From contig CALCUD010000068.1 of the NCBI GenBank assembly GCA_937906775.1, positions 26,307-90,306 of the forward strand: a DNA stretch of 64,000 nt. Direction: 5' to 3'. The DNA is from an uncultured Clostridia bacterium (lineage in GTDB: Bacteria > Bacillota > Clostridia > Christensenellales > Aristaeellaceae). Made by a program: the position numbers and the translations under genes. Shown here piece by piece: positions 1 to 9,086 of this stretch (within the stretch, counting starts at the first letter, position 1; every line of letters starts with the position of its first letter). The notes under the pieces are model-generated. The model saw only the letters and a program-made list of their open reading frames with translations, was not told where the DNA came from and did no database searches.

Positions 1-9
1 GGGAAAATA

Positions 10-144
10 CTCCCGGTACCGGGAGGTACCGGATCTTTAAGACGATACAGAGATATCGGCAAGATCGGAATAGGACGCGCGCGGAATCCTCCAGCGCTCT
101 GTTTACCATGAATTCCGGCCCTGCCTGTCTCCGGCGGGGTTTTT
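10..144 (+). promoter_or_regulatory. Attenuator-like leader of the pyr operon
   Basis: The leader holds a perfect 16-base palindrome at 10-25, a possible antiterminator stem formed by CGGAAT (82-87) with ATTCCG (112-117), and directly after it a terminator-like hairpin, CCCTGCC (119-125) with GGCGGGG (133-139), followed by five T. Two adjacent stems ahead of pyrC fit transcription attenuation of pyrimidine genes. The region around 19-30 resembles a PyrR-binding loop but is one base short of the consensus, so PyrR control is only inferred. The window begins inside this leader, so promoter and upstream genes are not visible. Confidence 0.45.
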
Positions 145-177
145 ACTTTTGAATCGACAGAAAAGGAGGAACGCGCC

Positions 178-1338
178 ATGGAAAAAAGCTGGATGAATCC
201 GACCCGGCTTGAGGATGGCGTGTTCGCTGTTCCCGGCTTCTGTGATGTACATGTGCATTTCAGAGAGCCGGGTTTTTCTTATAAGGAGACAATGAAGACC
301 GGCGCGATGGCCGCGGCACGGGGCGGATATACAGCCGTATGCACCATGCCGAACCTGAAGCCGGTGCCGGACAGCCCGGAGCGTCTGGCGGAGCAGGAAA
401 AGCTGATCGCGGAGGTCGCGGAGATTACCGACATTTATCCTTACGGCGCGCTGACGGTGGATGAAAAAGGCGAAACGGCCGCGGAACTGGAACGTCTTGC
501 GCCGCGGGTCATCGCTTTTTCGGACGACGGAAAAGGCGTCCAGAATGAAAGCATGATGCGTTCGCTGATGGAGCGCGCCGCGAGGCTTGACCGGATCATT
601 GCCGCCCACTGCGAGGACAACAGTCTTCTGCGCGGCGGATACATTCACGACGGGGAATACGCCAGAGCGCACGGGCATAAGGGGATCTGCTCCGAGAGCG
701 AATGGGGACCCATCGCCCGGGATCTGAAACTCGCGAAGGAGACCGGCTGCGCCTATCATGTCTGTCACATCAGCTGCAGGGAAAGCGTGGAGCTGATCCG
801 TCAGGCGAAAAAGGACGGCGTCAATGTGACCTGCGAAACCGGGCCGCACTATCTGCTGCTGAACGACGGGAATCTGCTGGAAGACGGAAGATTCCGCATG
901 AATCCGCCGATCCGGAGCGAAAAGGACCGGGAGGCGCTGCTGGAAGGATTGCTGGACGGTACGGTGGATATGATCGCCACGGACCACGCGCCTCACAGCG
1001 CGGAGGAAAAAAGCCGGGGACTTGCCGGAAGCGCTTTCGGCGTGGTGGGGCTTGAAACGGCGTTTCCGGTTTTGTATACCGGCCTGGTCCGAACGGGGAT
1101 CCTGAGCCTGGAACGGCTTACAGATCTGATGGCGGTCGCGCCGCGGAAACGGTTCGGGATAACGGCCGATCCGGAGGACTACGCGGTATGGGACCTGAAC
1201 AGAGAATATGAAATCGATCCGGGGGAGTTCCTTTCCAAAGGAAAGGCCAGCCCCTTTACCGGGCGGAGGGTCTTCGGGCGATGTCTGAAGACGGTACACC
1301 GGGGACATACGGTTTTCGAGGATAAAGGAGGAAGATAA
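178..1338 (+). CDS. pyrC: Dihydroorotase PyrC
   Basis: Catalyses the reversible cyclisation of N-carbamoyl-aspartate to dihydroorotate, step three of de novo pyrimidine synthesis, in the cytoplasm. The 386-residue protein starts with the metal-binding DVHVHFREPG motif of amidohydrolase-type dihydroorotases (about residues 23-32), followed by YTAVCTMPN, and has TDHAPH near residue 265, another metal/catalytic segment. Length is a little below the usual 420. The ATG at 178 follows AAAAGGAGGA at a good distance. It lies 2 bases upstream of carB and is first in the visible operon. Recognition of the family is firm; whether it is the only dihydroorotase in the genome cannot be seen. Confidence 0.93.
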   Translation: MEKSWMNPTRLEDGVFAVPGFCDVHVHFREPGFSYKETMKTGAMAAARGGYTAVCTMPNLKPVPDSPERLAEQEKLIAEVAEITDIYPYGALTVDEKGETAAELERLAPRVIAFSDDGKGVQNESMMRSLMERAARLDRIIAAHCEDNSLLRGGYIHDGEYARAHGHKGICSESEWGPIARDLKLAKETGCAYHVCHISCRESVELIRQAKKDGVNVTCETGPHYLLLNDGNLLEDGRFRMNPPIRSEKDREALLEGLLDGTVDMIATDHAPHSAEEKSRGLAGSAFGVVGLETAFPVLYTGLVRTGILSLERLTDLMAVAPRKRFGITADPEDYAVWDLNREYEIDPGEFLSKGKASPFTGRRVFGRCLKTVHRGHTVFEDKGGR

Positions 1339-1340
1339 AC

Positions 1341-4300
1341 ATGGCGAAGCGCACGGATATCAAAAAGGTTCTGATCATCGGCTCCGGTCCCATCGTGATC
1401 GGACAGGCGGCGGAATTTGACTACGCCGGCACGCAGGCGTGCCTCGCGCTGAAGGAAGAGGGATATGAAGTCATCCTCTGCAACTCCAATCCTGCCACGA
1501 TCATGACGGATACCTCCATCGCGGACAAGGTTTACATGGAACCTCTGACGCTGGAATACATTGCCCGGATCCTGCGGCACGAACGCCCTGACGCGATTGT
1601 TCCCGGAATCGGCGGACAGACCGGCCTGAATCTTGCGATCCAGCTGGAAAAGAAGGGCATCCTGAAAGAAACCGGCACGCTGCTGCTGGGAACATCCTCC
1701 GAAAGCATCGAACGGGCAGAGGACCGTGAACTGTTCAAGGAAATGTGCGAGAGCATCGGCGAGCCTGTGATCCCCTCTGAGATTACCTACAGTTTGGAGG
1801 AAGCGAAGCAGGCCGCGCAGCACATCGGATACCCGGTGGTCCTGCGCCCCGCGTTTACGCTGGGCGGTACCGGCGGCGGTTTCGCTTACAACGAAGAAGA
1901 ACTGATCGAAATCGGGACGAACGCCTTCCGCCTGTCTCCGGTTCATCAGGTACTGATTGAAAAGAGTGTCCGCGGCTACAAGGAGATTGAGTTTGAGGTC
2001 ATGCGTGACAGCAATGACCATGCGATTACCATCTGCGGCATGGAAAACATTGATCCCGTCGGCGTCCATACCGGCGACAGCGCCGTGGTCGCGCCCATCC
2101 TGAGCCTGAACGATCATGATCTGAAGATGCTGAATGACAGCGCGATCCGGATCATCCGGGAGCTGAAGATCGAGGGCGGATGTAATGTGCAGTTCGCGCT
2201 GGACCCCTGTTCCAGCCAGTACTATCTGATCGAAGTCAACCCCAGAGTCAGCCGTTCCTCTGCGCTGGCGAGCAAGGCCAGCGGCTATCCGATCGCCCGG
2301 GTCACAGCGAAAATCGCCATGGGCATGGCCCTGGAGGAGATCCCGGTCGCCGGCGGAAACGCGGCTATGGAACCCTCGCTGGACTATATCGTCGCCAAGT
2401 TCCCCCGCTTCCCCTTTGATAAATTTACCGCCGCGGTCAACACCCTGGGGACCCAGATGAAGGCTACCGGCGAGGTCATGGGCATCGGCACCACCCTGGA
2501 GGAGAGCCTCCTCAAGAGCGTGGGCAGCCTTGAAACCAGCGGCGTGTGCCATCTGCATCTGAAAAAGTTCGACGGCATGACGACTGATGAACTGCTGGAA
2601 TATGTGACCGAGTTCCGCGCGGACAATCTGTATGCCGTGACGGAGCTGCTGCGCCGCGGCGTGGACATCGCGCTGGTACATGAAAAAACAGCGATCACCG
2701 AGCTGTTCCTCGAAAGCTTCAAAAAGATCACCCTGATGGAAAAGAAGCTGGCTGCGAATCCCGGGGACGTCGCGCTGCTGCGCGAAGCCAAGGCTATGGG
2801 CTTCGGCGATGAGGAGACCGCGACCCTTTGGGGGATGAAGGAGCTGGACGTTTACGCTATGCGCAAGCGCAACGGGATCACTCCCGCGTTCCGCATGGTG
2901 GACACGCTGCATACCGGCGCTTATATCCCTTATCTGTATTCCAGCTATACCGGTAAAAACGATTCCCGTCTGACTGATAAAAAGAAGATCGTGGTACTGG
3001 GCGCAGGACCCATCCGGATCGGCCAGGGCGTCGAGTTTGACTACAGCACCGTTCATGCAGTCCAGACCATCCGCCGCGCCGGCTATGAAGCGATCATCAT
3101 CAACAACAATCCGGAAACCGTTTCCACGGACTATACCACCGCTGACAAGCTGTACTTTGAGCCGCTGACGCCCGAAGACGTGATGGCGATCCTCGACTTT
3201 GAAAAGCCCGAAGGCGTGGTCGCCTCTCTCGGCGGCCAGACCGCCATCAACCTCGCCCAGCCGCTGATGGATCGCGGCGTGAAGATCATCGGCACCGACT
3301 GCGCCGCCATCGAGCGGGCGGAAAACCGCGACAGTTTTGAAAAAGTGCTGCAGGAGCTGAACATTCCTCAGCCGAAGGGCCGTGCGGTCACCAAGATTGA
3401 AGACGGCGTCGCCGCTGCCGAGGAGATCGGATATCCGGTGCTGGTGCGCCCGAGCTTTGTACTGGGCGGCCGCGCCATGCAGATCGTGGCCAATGAGAGC
3501 CAGTTGCGGCATTATCTGCGCACCGCGGTGGAGATCGACGCTGACAAGCCTGTGCTGGTCGACAAGTATATCCGCGGTAAAGAGGTTGAGGTGGACGCCA
3601 TCTGCGACGGCCGGGATGTGTTCGTACCCGGTATCATGGAACTGGTGGAACGGACCGGGATCCATTCCGGCGACTCCATTTCCGTCTATCCCACCTTCTC
3701 TATTTCGGACCGGGTCAAGGGCGTGATCCTGCAGTATGCCAGAAAGCTGGGCCTGGGCATCGGCATCATCGGCCTGTACAACATCCAGTTCATCGTGGAT
3801 GAAAAGGAAGATGTGTATATCATTGAGGTCAATCCGCGTTCCAGCCGGACGGTACCTTTCCTGAGCAAGGCGACCGGTTACTCTCTGGCGGATATCGCGA
3901 CGGAAGTTATTCTGGGAAAGAGCCTGAAGGAGCAGGGCTTCTTCCAGCTGTATCCTGAGGAAAAGAAACGCTATTATGTCAAGGTACCGGTTTTCTCCTT
4001 CAACAAGATCAAGGGCCTGGATGCCTATCTGAGCCCCGAGATGAAATCCACCGGCGAGGCCATCGGATATGACGACAAGCTGAACCGTGCGCTGTTCAAG
4101 GCGCTGCAGGCCGGAGGAACCAAGATGAAGAAGTACGGGACCGTACTGGTGACCGTGGCTGACCGCGACAAGCAGGAGGCGCTGCCGCTGATCCGCCGCT
4201 TCTACGATCTCGGATTCAACATTGTCGCGACGTACGGGACCGCCCAGTTCCTGAAGAATAACGGCATCCGCACTCATGTGATGAAGAAACTGTCCGAGGG

Positions 4301-4517
4301 CAGCGACGAGATCACCGAGGCGATCCGCCTGGGCCAGATCACCTACATTGTCAACACCAAGGCGGAGGACGCGACCTACGAGGAAACCGACGGACTGAAG
4401 ATCCGCCGCTGCGCGACCGAAAACAATGCCACGATCTTCACCAGCCTGGATACGGTCCGCGTGGTGCTGGATGTGCTGGAGGAGATCACGCTGACGATTT
4501 CCACCATCGACGCGTGA
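1341..4517 (+). CDS. carB: Carbamoyl-phosphate synthase large subunit
   Basis: Makes carbamoyl phosphate from ammonia, bicarbonate and two ATP; normally paired with the glutaminase CarA. The 1058-residue length is full for the family, with two tandem ATP-grasp halves: the first opens with KKVLIIGSGPIVIGQAAEFDYAG near residue 8 and the second with KKIVVLGAGPIRIGQGVEFDYS near residue 548. A C-terminal MGS-like allosteric domain follows after about residue 930 (FDLGFNIVATYGTAQFL). It sits between pyrC and pyrK with no carA in between, so the small subunit must be encoded elsewhere, perhaps upstream of the window. Only 2 bases separate it from pyrC, so co-transcription is nearly certain. Confidence 0.97.
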   Translation: MAKRTDIKKVLIIGSGPIVIGQAAEFDYAGTQACLALKEEGYEVILCNSNPATIMTDTSIADKVYMEPLTLEYIARILRHERPDAIVPGIGGQTGLNLAIQLEKKGILKETGTLLLGTSSESIERAEDRELFKEMCESIGEPVIPSEITYSLEEAKQAAQHIGYPVVLRPAFTLGGTGGGFAYNEEELIEIGTNAFRLSPVHQVLIEKSVRGYKEIEFEVMRDSNDHAITICGMENIDPVGVHTGDSAVVAPILSLNDHDLKMLNDSAIRIIRELKIEGGCNVQFALDPCSSQYYLIEVNPRVSRSSALASKASGYPIARVTAKIAMGMALEEIPVAGGNAAMEPSLDYIVAKFPRFPFDKFTAAVNTLGTQMKATGEVMGIGTTLEESLLKSVGSLETSGVCHLHLKKFDGMTTDELLEYVTEFRADNLYAVTELLRRGVDIALVHEKTAITELFLESFKKITLMEKKLAANPGDVALLREAKAMGFGDEETATLWGMKELDVYAMRKRNGITPAFRMVDTLHTGAYIPYLYSSYTGKNDSRLTDKKKIVVLGAGPIRIGQGVEFDYSTVHAVQTIRRAGYEAIIINNNPETVSTDYTTADKLYFEPLTPEDVMAILDFEKPEGVVASLGGQTAINLAQPLMDRGVKIIGTDCAAIERAENRDSFEKVLQELNIPQPKGRAVTKIEDGVAAAEEIGYPVLVRPSFVLGGRAMQIVANESQLRHYLRTAVEIDADKPVLVDKYIRGKEVEVDAICDGRDVFVPGIMELVERTGIHSGDSISVYPTFSISDRVKGVILQYARKLGLGIGIIGLYNIQFIVDEKEDVYIIEVNPRSSRTVPFLSKATGYSLADIATEVILGKSLKEQGFFQLYPEEKKRYYVKVPVFSFNKIKGLDAYLSPEMKSTGEAIGYDDKLNRALFKALQAGGTKMKKYGTVLVTVADRDKQEALPLIRRFYDLGFNIVATYGTAQFLKNNGIRTHVMKKLSEGSDEITEAIRLGQITYIVNTKAEDATYEETDGLKIRRCATENNATIFTSLDTVRVVLDVLEEITLTISTIDA

Positions 4518-4564
4518 CAGGAACCCGGAAACAGATCAGCGTGACTGACTGAAGGGAATATGAA

Positions 4565-5299
4565 ATGAAAGATGTATGCCTGAAAATCCTGACGAACGTT
4601 CCGGTTACAGAGTCGGTGTACCGGATGGATCTTCAGGGGGATCTGTCCGCGGTGACTGCGCCGGGGCAGTTCGTGAACCTGAAGCTGGACGGACTGTTCC
4701 TGCGCAGGCCGATCTCCGTGTGCGATGTCAACGGAGATGTGCTTACGCTGCTGTACAAGGTTGTCGGAACGGGTACGGAAAAGATGCGCGCGCTGAAGGC
4801 CGGCGCTGAACTGGATGTTCTGACGGGTCTCGGCAACGGATATGACCTGTCCCGGGCCGGGGACGCTCCGCTGCTGCTGGGCGGCGGGGTCGGCGTGCCG
4901 CCGCTGTTCTGGCTGGCGAAGCAGCTCCGGACGCAGGGGAAAAAAGTGACCGCTGTGCTTGGATTCAATACGGCGGCGGAGGTTTTCGGCGAAGAAATGT
5001 TCCGGGCGCTGGGCTGCGAGGTTATTGTAACGACGGCGGACGGGAGCCGCGGCGTCCGGGGCTTTGTAACAGACGCGATGCCGGCGGATTACAGCTATTT
5101 CTACACCTGCGGCCCGGAACCCATGCTGCGGGCGGTGTTCCGGGAAACGGCCACTTCCGGTCAGTTCAGCTTTGAGGAACGGATGGGCTGCGGCTTTGGC
5201 GCCTGCATGGGCTGCAGCTGCAAAACGGTGACCGGCGGCAAGCGGATCTGCAAAGAGGGACCGGTGCTGGTAAAGGAGGAGATCCTGTGGGAAGACTGA
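4565..5299 (+). CDS. pyrK: Dihydroorotate dehydrogenase electron transfer subunit
   Basis: FAD and [2Fe-2S] subunit that lets PyrD type 1B pass electrons to NAD. The 244-residue protein has the ferredoxin-reductase-like FAD segment (GQFVNLK, RRPISVCDV at about 35-54), the NAD-binding part (LLLGGGVGVPPLFWLAKQL, about 103-121) and a C-terminal cluster motif with Cys209, Cys214, Cys217 and Cys229 spaced as in PyrK. It overlaps pyrD by 13 bases, as expected for two subunits of one complex. The ATG at 4565 is preceded by AAGGGA. The 47-base gap after carB holds nothing notable. Confidence 0.95.
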   Translation: MKDVCLKILTNVPVTESVYRMDLQGDLSAVTAPGQFVNLKLDGLFLRRPISVCDVNGDVLTLLYKVVGTGTEKMRALKAGAELDVLTGLGNGYDLSRAGDAPLLLGGGVGVPPLFWLAKQLRTQGKKVTAVLGFNTAAEVFGEEMFRALGCEVIVTTADGSRGVRGFVTDAMPADYSYFYTCGPEPMLRAVFRETATSGQFSFEERMGCGFGACMGCSCKTVTGGKRICKEGPVLVKEEILWED

Positions 5300-6192
5300 C
5301 GGTGAACCTCTGCGGCATTGATATGGACAACCCCGTTATTCCGGCCAGCGGAACCTTTGGATACGGAAAAGAGTTCGCGGAATTTTACGATATCAACTGC
5401 CTCGGAACCTTCTCCTTCAAGGGGACGACCCGGACCCCGCGCTTCGGGAACCCGACGCCGAGGATTGCGGAATGCCCCGCGGGGATGATCAACTCGGTCG
5501 GGTTGCAGAACCCGGGGGTGGAAAAGGTGATCTCCGAGGAACTGCCGCAGTTGAAAAAGATCTTTCACAAGCCGGTGATGGCCAATATCAGCGGTTTTTC
5601 GACAGAGGAATACGCGGAGACATGCGCGCTGCTGGACCGGCAGGAGCAGGTCGGCTGGCTGGAGGTCAACATCTCCTGTCCGAACGTTCACGGCGGCGGG
5701 ATGAGCTTCGGCACCGATCCGAAAGCGGCTGCCGAGGTGACCCGGGCGGTGAAGGCGGTCACGGAAAAACCCGTGATCATGAAGCTGAGCCCGAATGTGA
5801 CGGATATCACAGCGCTGGCGAAAGCGTGCGAGGACGCCGGCGCGGACGGGATCAGTCTGATCAATACCCTGCAGGGGATGCGGATCAACCTGCGTACCAG
5901 AAAACCTGTGCTGGCTAATGTCATGGGCGGCGTCAGCGGCCCCGCGGTGTTCCCGGTGGCGCTGCGGATGGTGTGGCAGGTATGCCGGGCTGTAAAGATC
6001 CCGGTCATCGGCATGGGCGGTGTGACAACGGCGGAGGATGTGCTGGAGATGATGATGGCTGGTGCGACCGCGGTCGAAGTCGGCGCGGCTAACCTGACCG
6101 ATCCCTTTGCGTGCCGTAATATCATTTCGGAACTGCCTGCGGCCATGGACCGCTACGGGATCAGAACGCTGAGTGAACTGAAGGGAGAATGA
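5287..6192 (+). CDS. pyrD: Dihydroorotate dehydrogenase type 1B catalytic subunit
   Basis: Oxidises dihydroorotate to orotate with FMN, acting with PyrK. The 301-residue protein shows the class 1 features NPVIPASGTFGYG near the start, the active-site region EVNISCPNVHGGG with the catalytic cysteine of type 1B enzymes at about residue 130, and IPVIGMGGV in the FMN phosphate site. The start is a GTG at 5287 inside the end of pyrK, with AAAGGAGGA just upstream; this overlap supports translational coupling. The stop overlaps the pyrF start. Confidence 0.96.
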   Translation: MGRLTVNLCGIDMDNPVIPASGTFGYGKEFAEFYDINCLGTFSFKGTTRTPRFGNPTPRIAECPAGMINSVGLQNPGVEKVISEELPQLKKIFHKPVMANISGFSTEEYAETCALLDRQEQVGWLEVNISCPNVHGGGMSFGTDPKAAAEVTRAVKAVTEKPVIMKLSPNVTDITALAKACEDAGADGISLINTLQGMRINLRTRKPVLANVMGGVSGPAVFPVALRMVWQVCRAVKIPVIGMGGVTTAEDVLEMMMAGATAVEVGAANLTDPFACRNIISELPAAMDRYGIRTLSELKGE

Positions 6193-6893
6193 AGATGGGA
6201 AAGGATGTTATCATTGCCTGCGACTTCGCCTCGGCGGAGGAGACACTGGCGTTTCTGGACAGATTTCAGGGCCGGAAACCTTTTGTGAAGATCGGCATGG
6301 AGCTGTTTTATGCCGCCGGGCCGGAGATCGTACGTCAGATCAAGAGCCGGGGACACCGGATCTTTCTGGATCTGAAGCTGCATGACATTCCGAACACGGT
6401 GAAGAAGGCGATGAGCGTGCTCCGGGATCTGGATGCGGATATCTGCAATCTTCACGCTTCCGGTACTGTCCGGATGATGGAGGCCGCGTTGGAAGGCCTG
6501 ACCAGGCCTGACGGTACGCGGCCGCTGCTGATCGCCGTGACCCAGCTGACCAGCACGGATCAGGAGGCGCTGGAGAACGATCTGTGGATCCGGCGGCCGA
6601 TGGAGGAGGTCGTCCTTCATTACGCGGAGAATGCCCGGAAAGCAGGACTGGACGGCGTCGTATGCTCCCCGCTGGAGGCGGCGGGAGTCCATGCGGCTTG
6701 CGGCGAAAACTTTCTGACGGTTACTCCGGGTGTCCGCTTCGCGGACGGGGACAGGGGCGATCAGAAACGCGTCATGACGCCGGCGGAAGCGAAGCGGGCC
6801 GGCAGCGACTATATTGTGGTCGGGCGGCCGATCACGGCGGCGGCCGATCCGGTGGCAGCCTATGAACGGTGCATTGCGGAATTCATCGGATGA
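6189..6893 (+). CDS. pyrF: Orotidine 5'-phosphate decarboxylase
   Basis: Decarboxylates OMP to UMP, the last step of de novo UMP synthesis. The 234-residue protein has the catalytic FLDLKLHDIPNTV motif (about residues 58-70) with the Lys-Asp-Lys arrangement, a central VTQLTS segment and the phosphate-binding end TPGVRFADGDRGDQKRVMTP and DYIVVGRPIT. The ATG at 6189 overlaps the pyrD stop (ATGA); an in-frame ATG at 6195 is a possible alternative start. It is the group I, bacterial short form. Confidence 0.96.
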   Translation: MKMGKDVIIACDFASAEETLAFLDRFQGRKPFVKIGMELFYAAGPEIVRQIKSRGHRIFLDLKLHDIPNTVKKAMSVLRDLDADICNLHASGTVRMMEAALEGLTRPDGTRPLLIAVTQLTSTDQEALENDLWIRRPMEEVVLHYAENARKAGLDGVVCSPLEAAGVHAACGENFLTVTPGVRFADGDRGDQKRVMTPAEAKRAGSDYIVVGRPITAAADPVAAYERCIAEFIG

Positions 6894-6931
6894 GCAGGAT
6901 GACAGACAGTATTGAAAAGGAGCGAACGATC

Positions 6932-7579
6932 ATGGACAAAAAGGCGATCAGTGAACTTATTGCAAAAGACCTGCTGAAGATCCGGGCGGTTTTCTTCCGG
7001 CCTGAGGAGCCCTTTACCTGGGCCAGCGGTATCAAGAGCCCGGTTTATTGCGACAACCGGCTGACCCTGACGGCGCCCGAAGTCCGGACGGATGTCGAGA
7101 CCGCGCTGGCTGAGGTGATCCGGGAGGAATATCCGGATGCCGAGGTGCTGATGGGCACGTCGACAGCGGGCATCGCCCACGCGGCGATCACGGCTCATCT
7201 GATGAATCTGCCTATGGGCTATGTACGTTCCGGCGCGAAGGATCACGGACGCCAGAATCAGATCGAGGGCAGGCTGGAACCCGGCCAGAAAGTGGTCGTG
7301 GTGGAGGATCTGATCTCCACGGGCGGAAGCGTGCTGGAGGTGGTACAGGTCCTGCGGGACGCCGGCGCCGAAGTGCTGGGCGTCGCGAGCATCTTTACCT
7401 ACGGCATGAAGAAAGGCCTGGAACGTCTGGCGGGCGCGGATGTGAAGAACGTTTCTCTGACGAACTTTGACTGTATCGCGGAGCAGGCGGCGAAGGAAGG
7501 GTATATCAAAGAGGCGGATATCGCGCGGCTGATTGCCTTCCGGAACAATCCCTCCGATGAAAGCTGGATCGGAAAGTAA
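6932..7579 (+). CDS. pyrE: Orotate phosphoribosyltransferase
   Basis: Joins orotate to PRPP to give OMP. The 215-residue protein carries the PRPP loop VVVVEDLISTGGSVLEVV (about 123-140) and the flexible-loop segment RSGAKDHGRQNQIEG with the catalytic Lys/His residues. The ATG at 6932 was chosen because AAAAGGAGCG lies just ahead and homology begins there; the open frame extends upstream to 6869 but overlaps pyrF. It sits 38 bases after pyrF, consistent with one operon. Confidence 0.95.
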   Translation: MDKKAISELIAKDLLKIRAVFFRPEEPFTWASGIKSPVYCDNRLTLTAPEVRTDVETALAEVIREEYPDAEVLMGTSTAGIAHAAITAHLMNLPMGYVRSGAKDHGRQNQIEGRLEPGQKVVVVEDLISTGGSVLEVVQVLRDAGAEVLGVASIFTYGMKKGLERLAGADVKNVSLTNFDCIAEQAAKEGYIKEADIARLIAFRNNPSDESWIGK

Positions 7580-7623
7580 ACGGCAGACCCCGGACCGGGG
7601 CGTCTGACGGGAAGGAGAAAAAC

Positions 7624-8550
7624 ATGGTCCGAAGCATTATTGACGTACCGGATCTTTCCACCGGGGAACTGGAACAGCTGATGGATACCGCGGAGGATAT
7701 CATAGCCCGCCCGGGAACCTACAGCGACGCCTGCCGGGGAAAGAAGCTGGCGACACTGTTTTTTGAGCCCAGTACCCGGACCCGACTCAGTTTTGAGGCG
7801 GCAATGTATGAGCTGGGCGGGAACGTGCTCAGTGTAACCGGAACGAACACGAGTTCTGCCGCCAAGGGAGAAAGCGTCGCGGATACGGCAAAGACAGTTT
7901 CCTGCTACGCGGATATCATCGCGATGCGCCATCCCAAGGAAGGCGCCGCGGCGGTCGCGGCAATGAATGCTTCGGTTCCGGTGATCAACGCCGGCGACGG
8001 AGGCCACTGCCATCCGACGCAGACGCTGGCGGACCTGCTGACGGTCCGGCGGGAAAAGGGCGGTTTCAACGGGTTGACCGTCGGTCTCTGCGGCGACCTG
8101 AAGTTCGGCCGCACGGTACATTCGCTGATCAACGCGCTGTGCCGGTACGAGGATCTTCGTTTTGTACTCATCAGCCCGGAGGAACTGAAACTTCCGAGTT
8201 ATGTGAAAAGCGAATCCCTGAAAAAGAAAAACATTCCGTATACCCAGGTAACGGACCTGGAAAGTGTGATCGGGGATCTGGATATTCTGTATATGACCCG
8301 CGTCCAGCGGGAACGCTTCTTCAACGAGGAGGACTATCTCCGGCTGAAGGACAGCTATATCCTGACGCCTGAACGGCTGAAACGGGCGAAACCGGATCTG
8401 TGCGTGATGCACCCCCTGCCCCGTGTCAATGAGATCTCCGTGGCGGTGGACGATGATCCCCGGGCGTGTTACTTCAAACAGGTGCTGAACGGAAAATACA
8501 TGCGGATGGCTTTGATGCTGAAACTGCTGAAGGAGGCGGGGAAGCTGTGA
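7624..8550 (+). CDS. pyrB: Aspartate carbamoyltransferase catalytic chain
   Basis: Condenses carbamoyl phosphate with aspartate, the committed step of pyrimidine synthesis. The 308-residue protein has the carbamoyl-phosphate motif FFEPSTRTRLSFE (about 42-54), the GDGGHCHPTQTL segment and VMHPLPRVNEI near the C-terminus. Its length and the directly following pyrI suggest the E. coli-like regulated c6r6 enzyme instead of the unregulated Bacillus trimer. An AAGGAG motif precedes the ATG. The stop overlaps the pyrI start by two bases. Confidence 0.96.
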   Translation: MVRSIIDVPDLSTGELEQLMDTAEDIIARPGTYSDACRGKKLATLFFEPSTRTRLSFEAAMYELGGNVLSVTGTNTSSAAKGESVADTAKTVSCYADIIAMRHPKEGAAAVAAMNASVPVINAGDGGHCHPTQTLADLLTVRREKGGFNGLTVGLCGDLKFGRTVHSLINALCRYEDLRFVLISPEELKLPSYVKSESLKKKNIPYTQVTDLESVIGDLDILYMTRVQRERFFNEEDYLRLKDSYILTPERLKRAKPDLCVMHPLPRVNEISVAVDDDPRACYFKQVLNGKYMRMALMLKLLKEAGKL

Positions 8551-8969
8551 CAGTTGATTCCATTCGGGACGGGATCGTGATCGATCATATTGCCGCGGGA
8601 AGCGGCATGCGGCTGTATCATCTGCTGGGACTGGACCGCGTCGGTGTTCCGGTTGCGCTGATGGTCAATGTGACATCCGGAAAGCTGGGACGGAAAGACA
8701 TTATCAAGATCGACGGCGATGTACCGCTGAACTTTGATGTTATTGGCTATGTGGATCCGGGCGCAACAGTGAACGTGATCCGGAACGGCGAGCTGACCGA
8801 AAAGAAACGGATCGGGATGCCGGAAACGCTGACCAATGTCATCCGGTGCAAAAATCCCCGGTGCATCTCCACCTGTGAGCAGGAACTGCCGCAGGTCTTC
8901 CGGCTTACCGAAAGGGCCAGAAAGGAATACCGTTGCGCCTGGTGTGAAGCAAAGGCGGAACCGCAGTAA
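8547..8969 (+). CDS. pyrI: Aspartate carbamoyltransferase regulatory chain
   Basis: Nucleotide-binding regulatory subunit of aspartate carbamoyltransferase, giving feedback control by CTP/UTP and activation by ATP. The 140-residue protein has the N-terminal allosteric domain (IDHIAAGSGMRLYHLLG) and a C-terminal zinc domain with Cys101, Cys106, Cys130 and Cys133. The start is a GTG at 8547 overlapping the pyrB stop, with AGGAGG at 8531-8536. It is the last pyr gene; no clear terminator follows and the next promoter-like element lies 20-50 bases downstream. Confidence 0.94.
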   Translation: MTVDSIRDGIVIDHIAAGSGMRLYHLLGLDRVGVPVALMVNVTSGKLGRKDIIKIDGDVPLNFDVIGYVDPGATVNVIRNGELTEKKRIGMPETLTNVIRCKNPRCISTCEQELPQVFRLTERARKEYRCAWCEAKAEPQ

Positions 8970-8990
8970 ACAGACCGGCAACCGCTGTCT

Positions 8991-9018
8991 TTTCATTTCA
9001 TGATTATTGCTGTATAAT
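8991..9018 (+). promoter_or_regulatory. Candidate promoter for the 9087 gene
   Basis: A perfect TATAAT is at 9013-9018, with a weak -35 TTTTCA at 8991-8996 and 16 bases between. It lies in the 117-base gap between pyrI and the membrane protein gene, suggesting an independent transcript start. Confidence 0.45.
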
Positions 9019-9086
9019 CATTTCAGAAAAATGCCATATACTGGCATGCAGCATCAATAACCGATCCATGAAAGGCGGCGGTATTT

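Noticed and set aside
19..32. PyrR-binding loop in the pyr leader
   Set aside because: Resembles ARUCCNGNGAGGYU but is one base short between CC and GAGG, so it is not called as a site.
1179..4277. A 1032-codon open frame on the minus strand
   Set aside because: It lies entirely antisense to carB and the end of pyrC, has no recognisable domains and arises from GC-rich codon bias.
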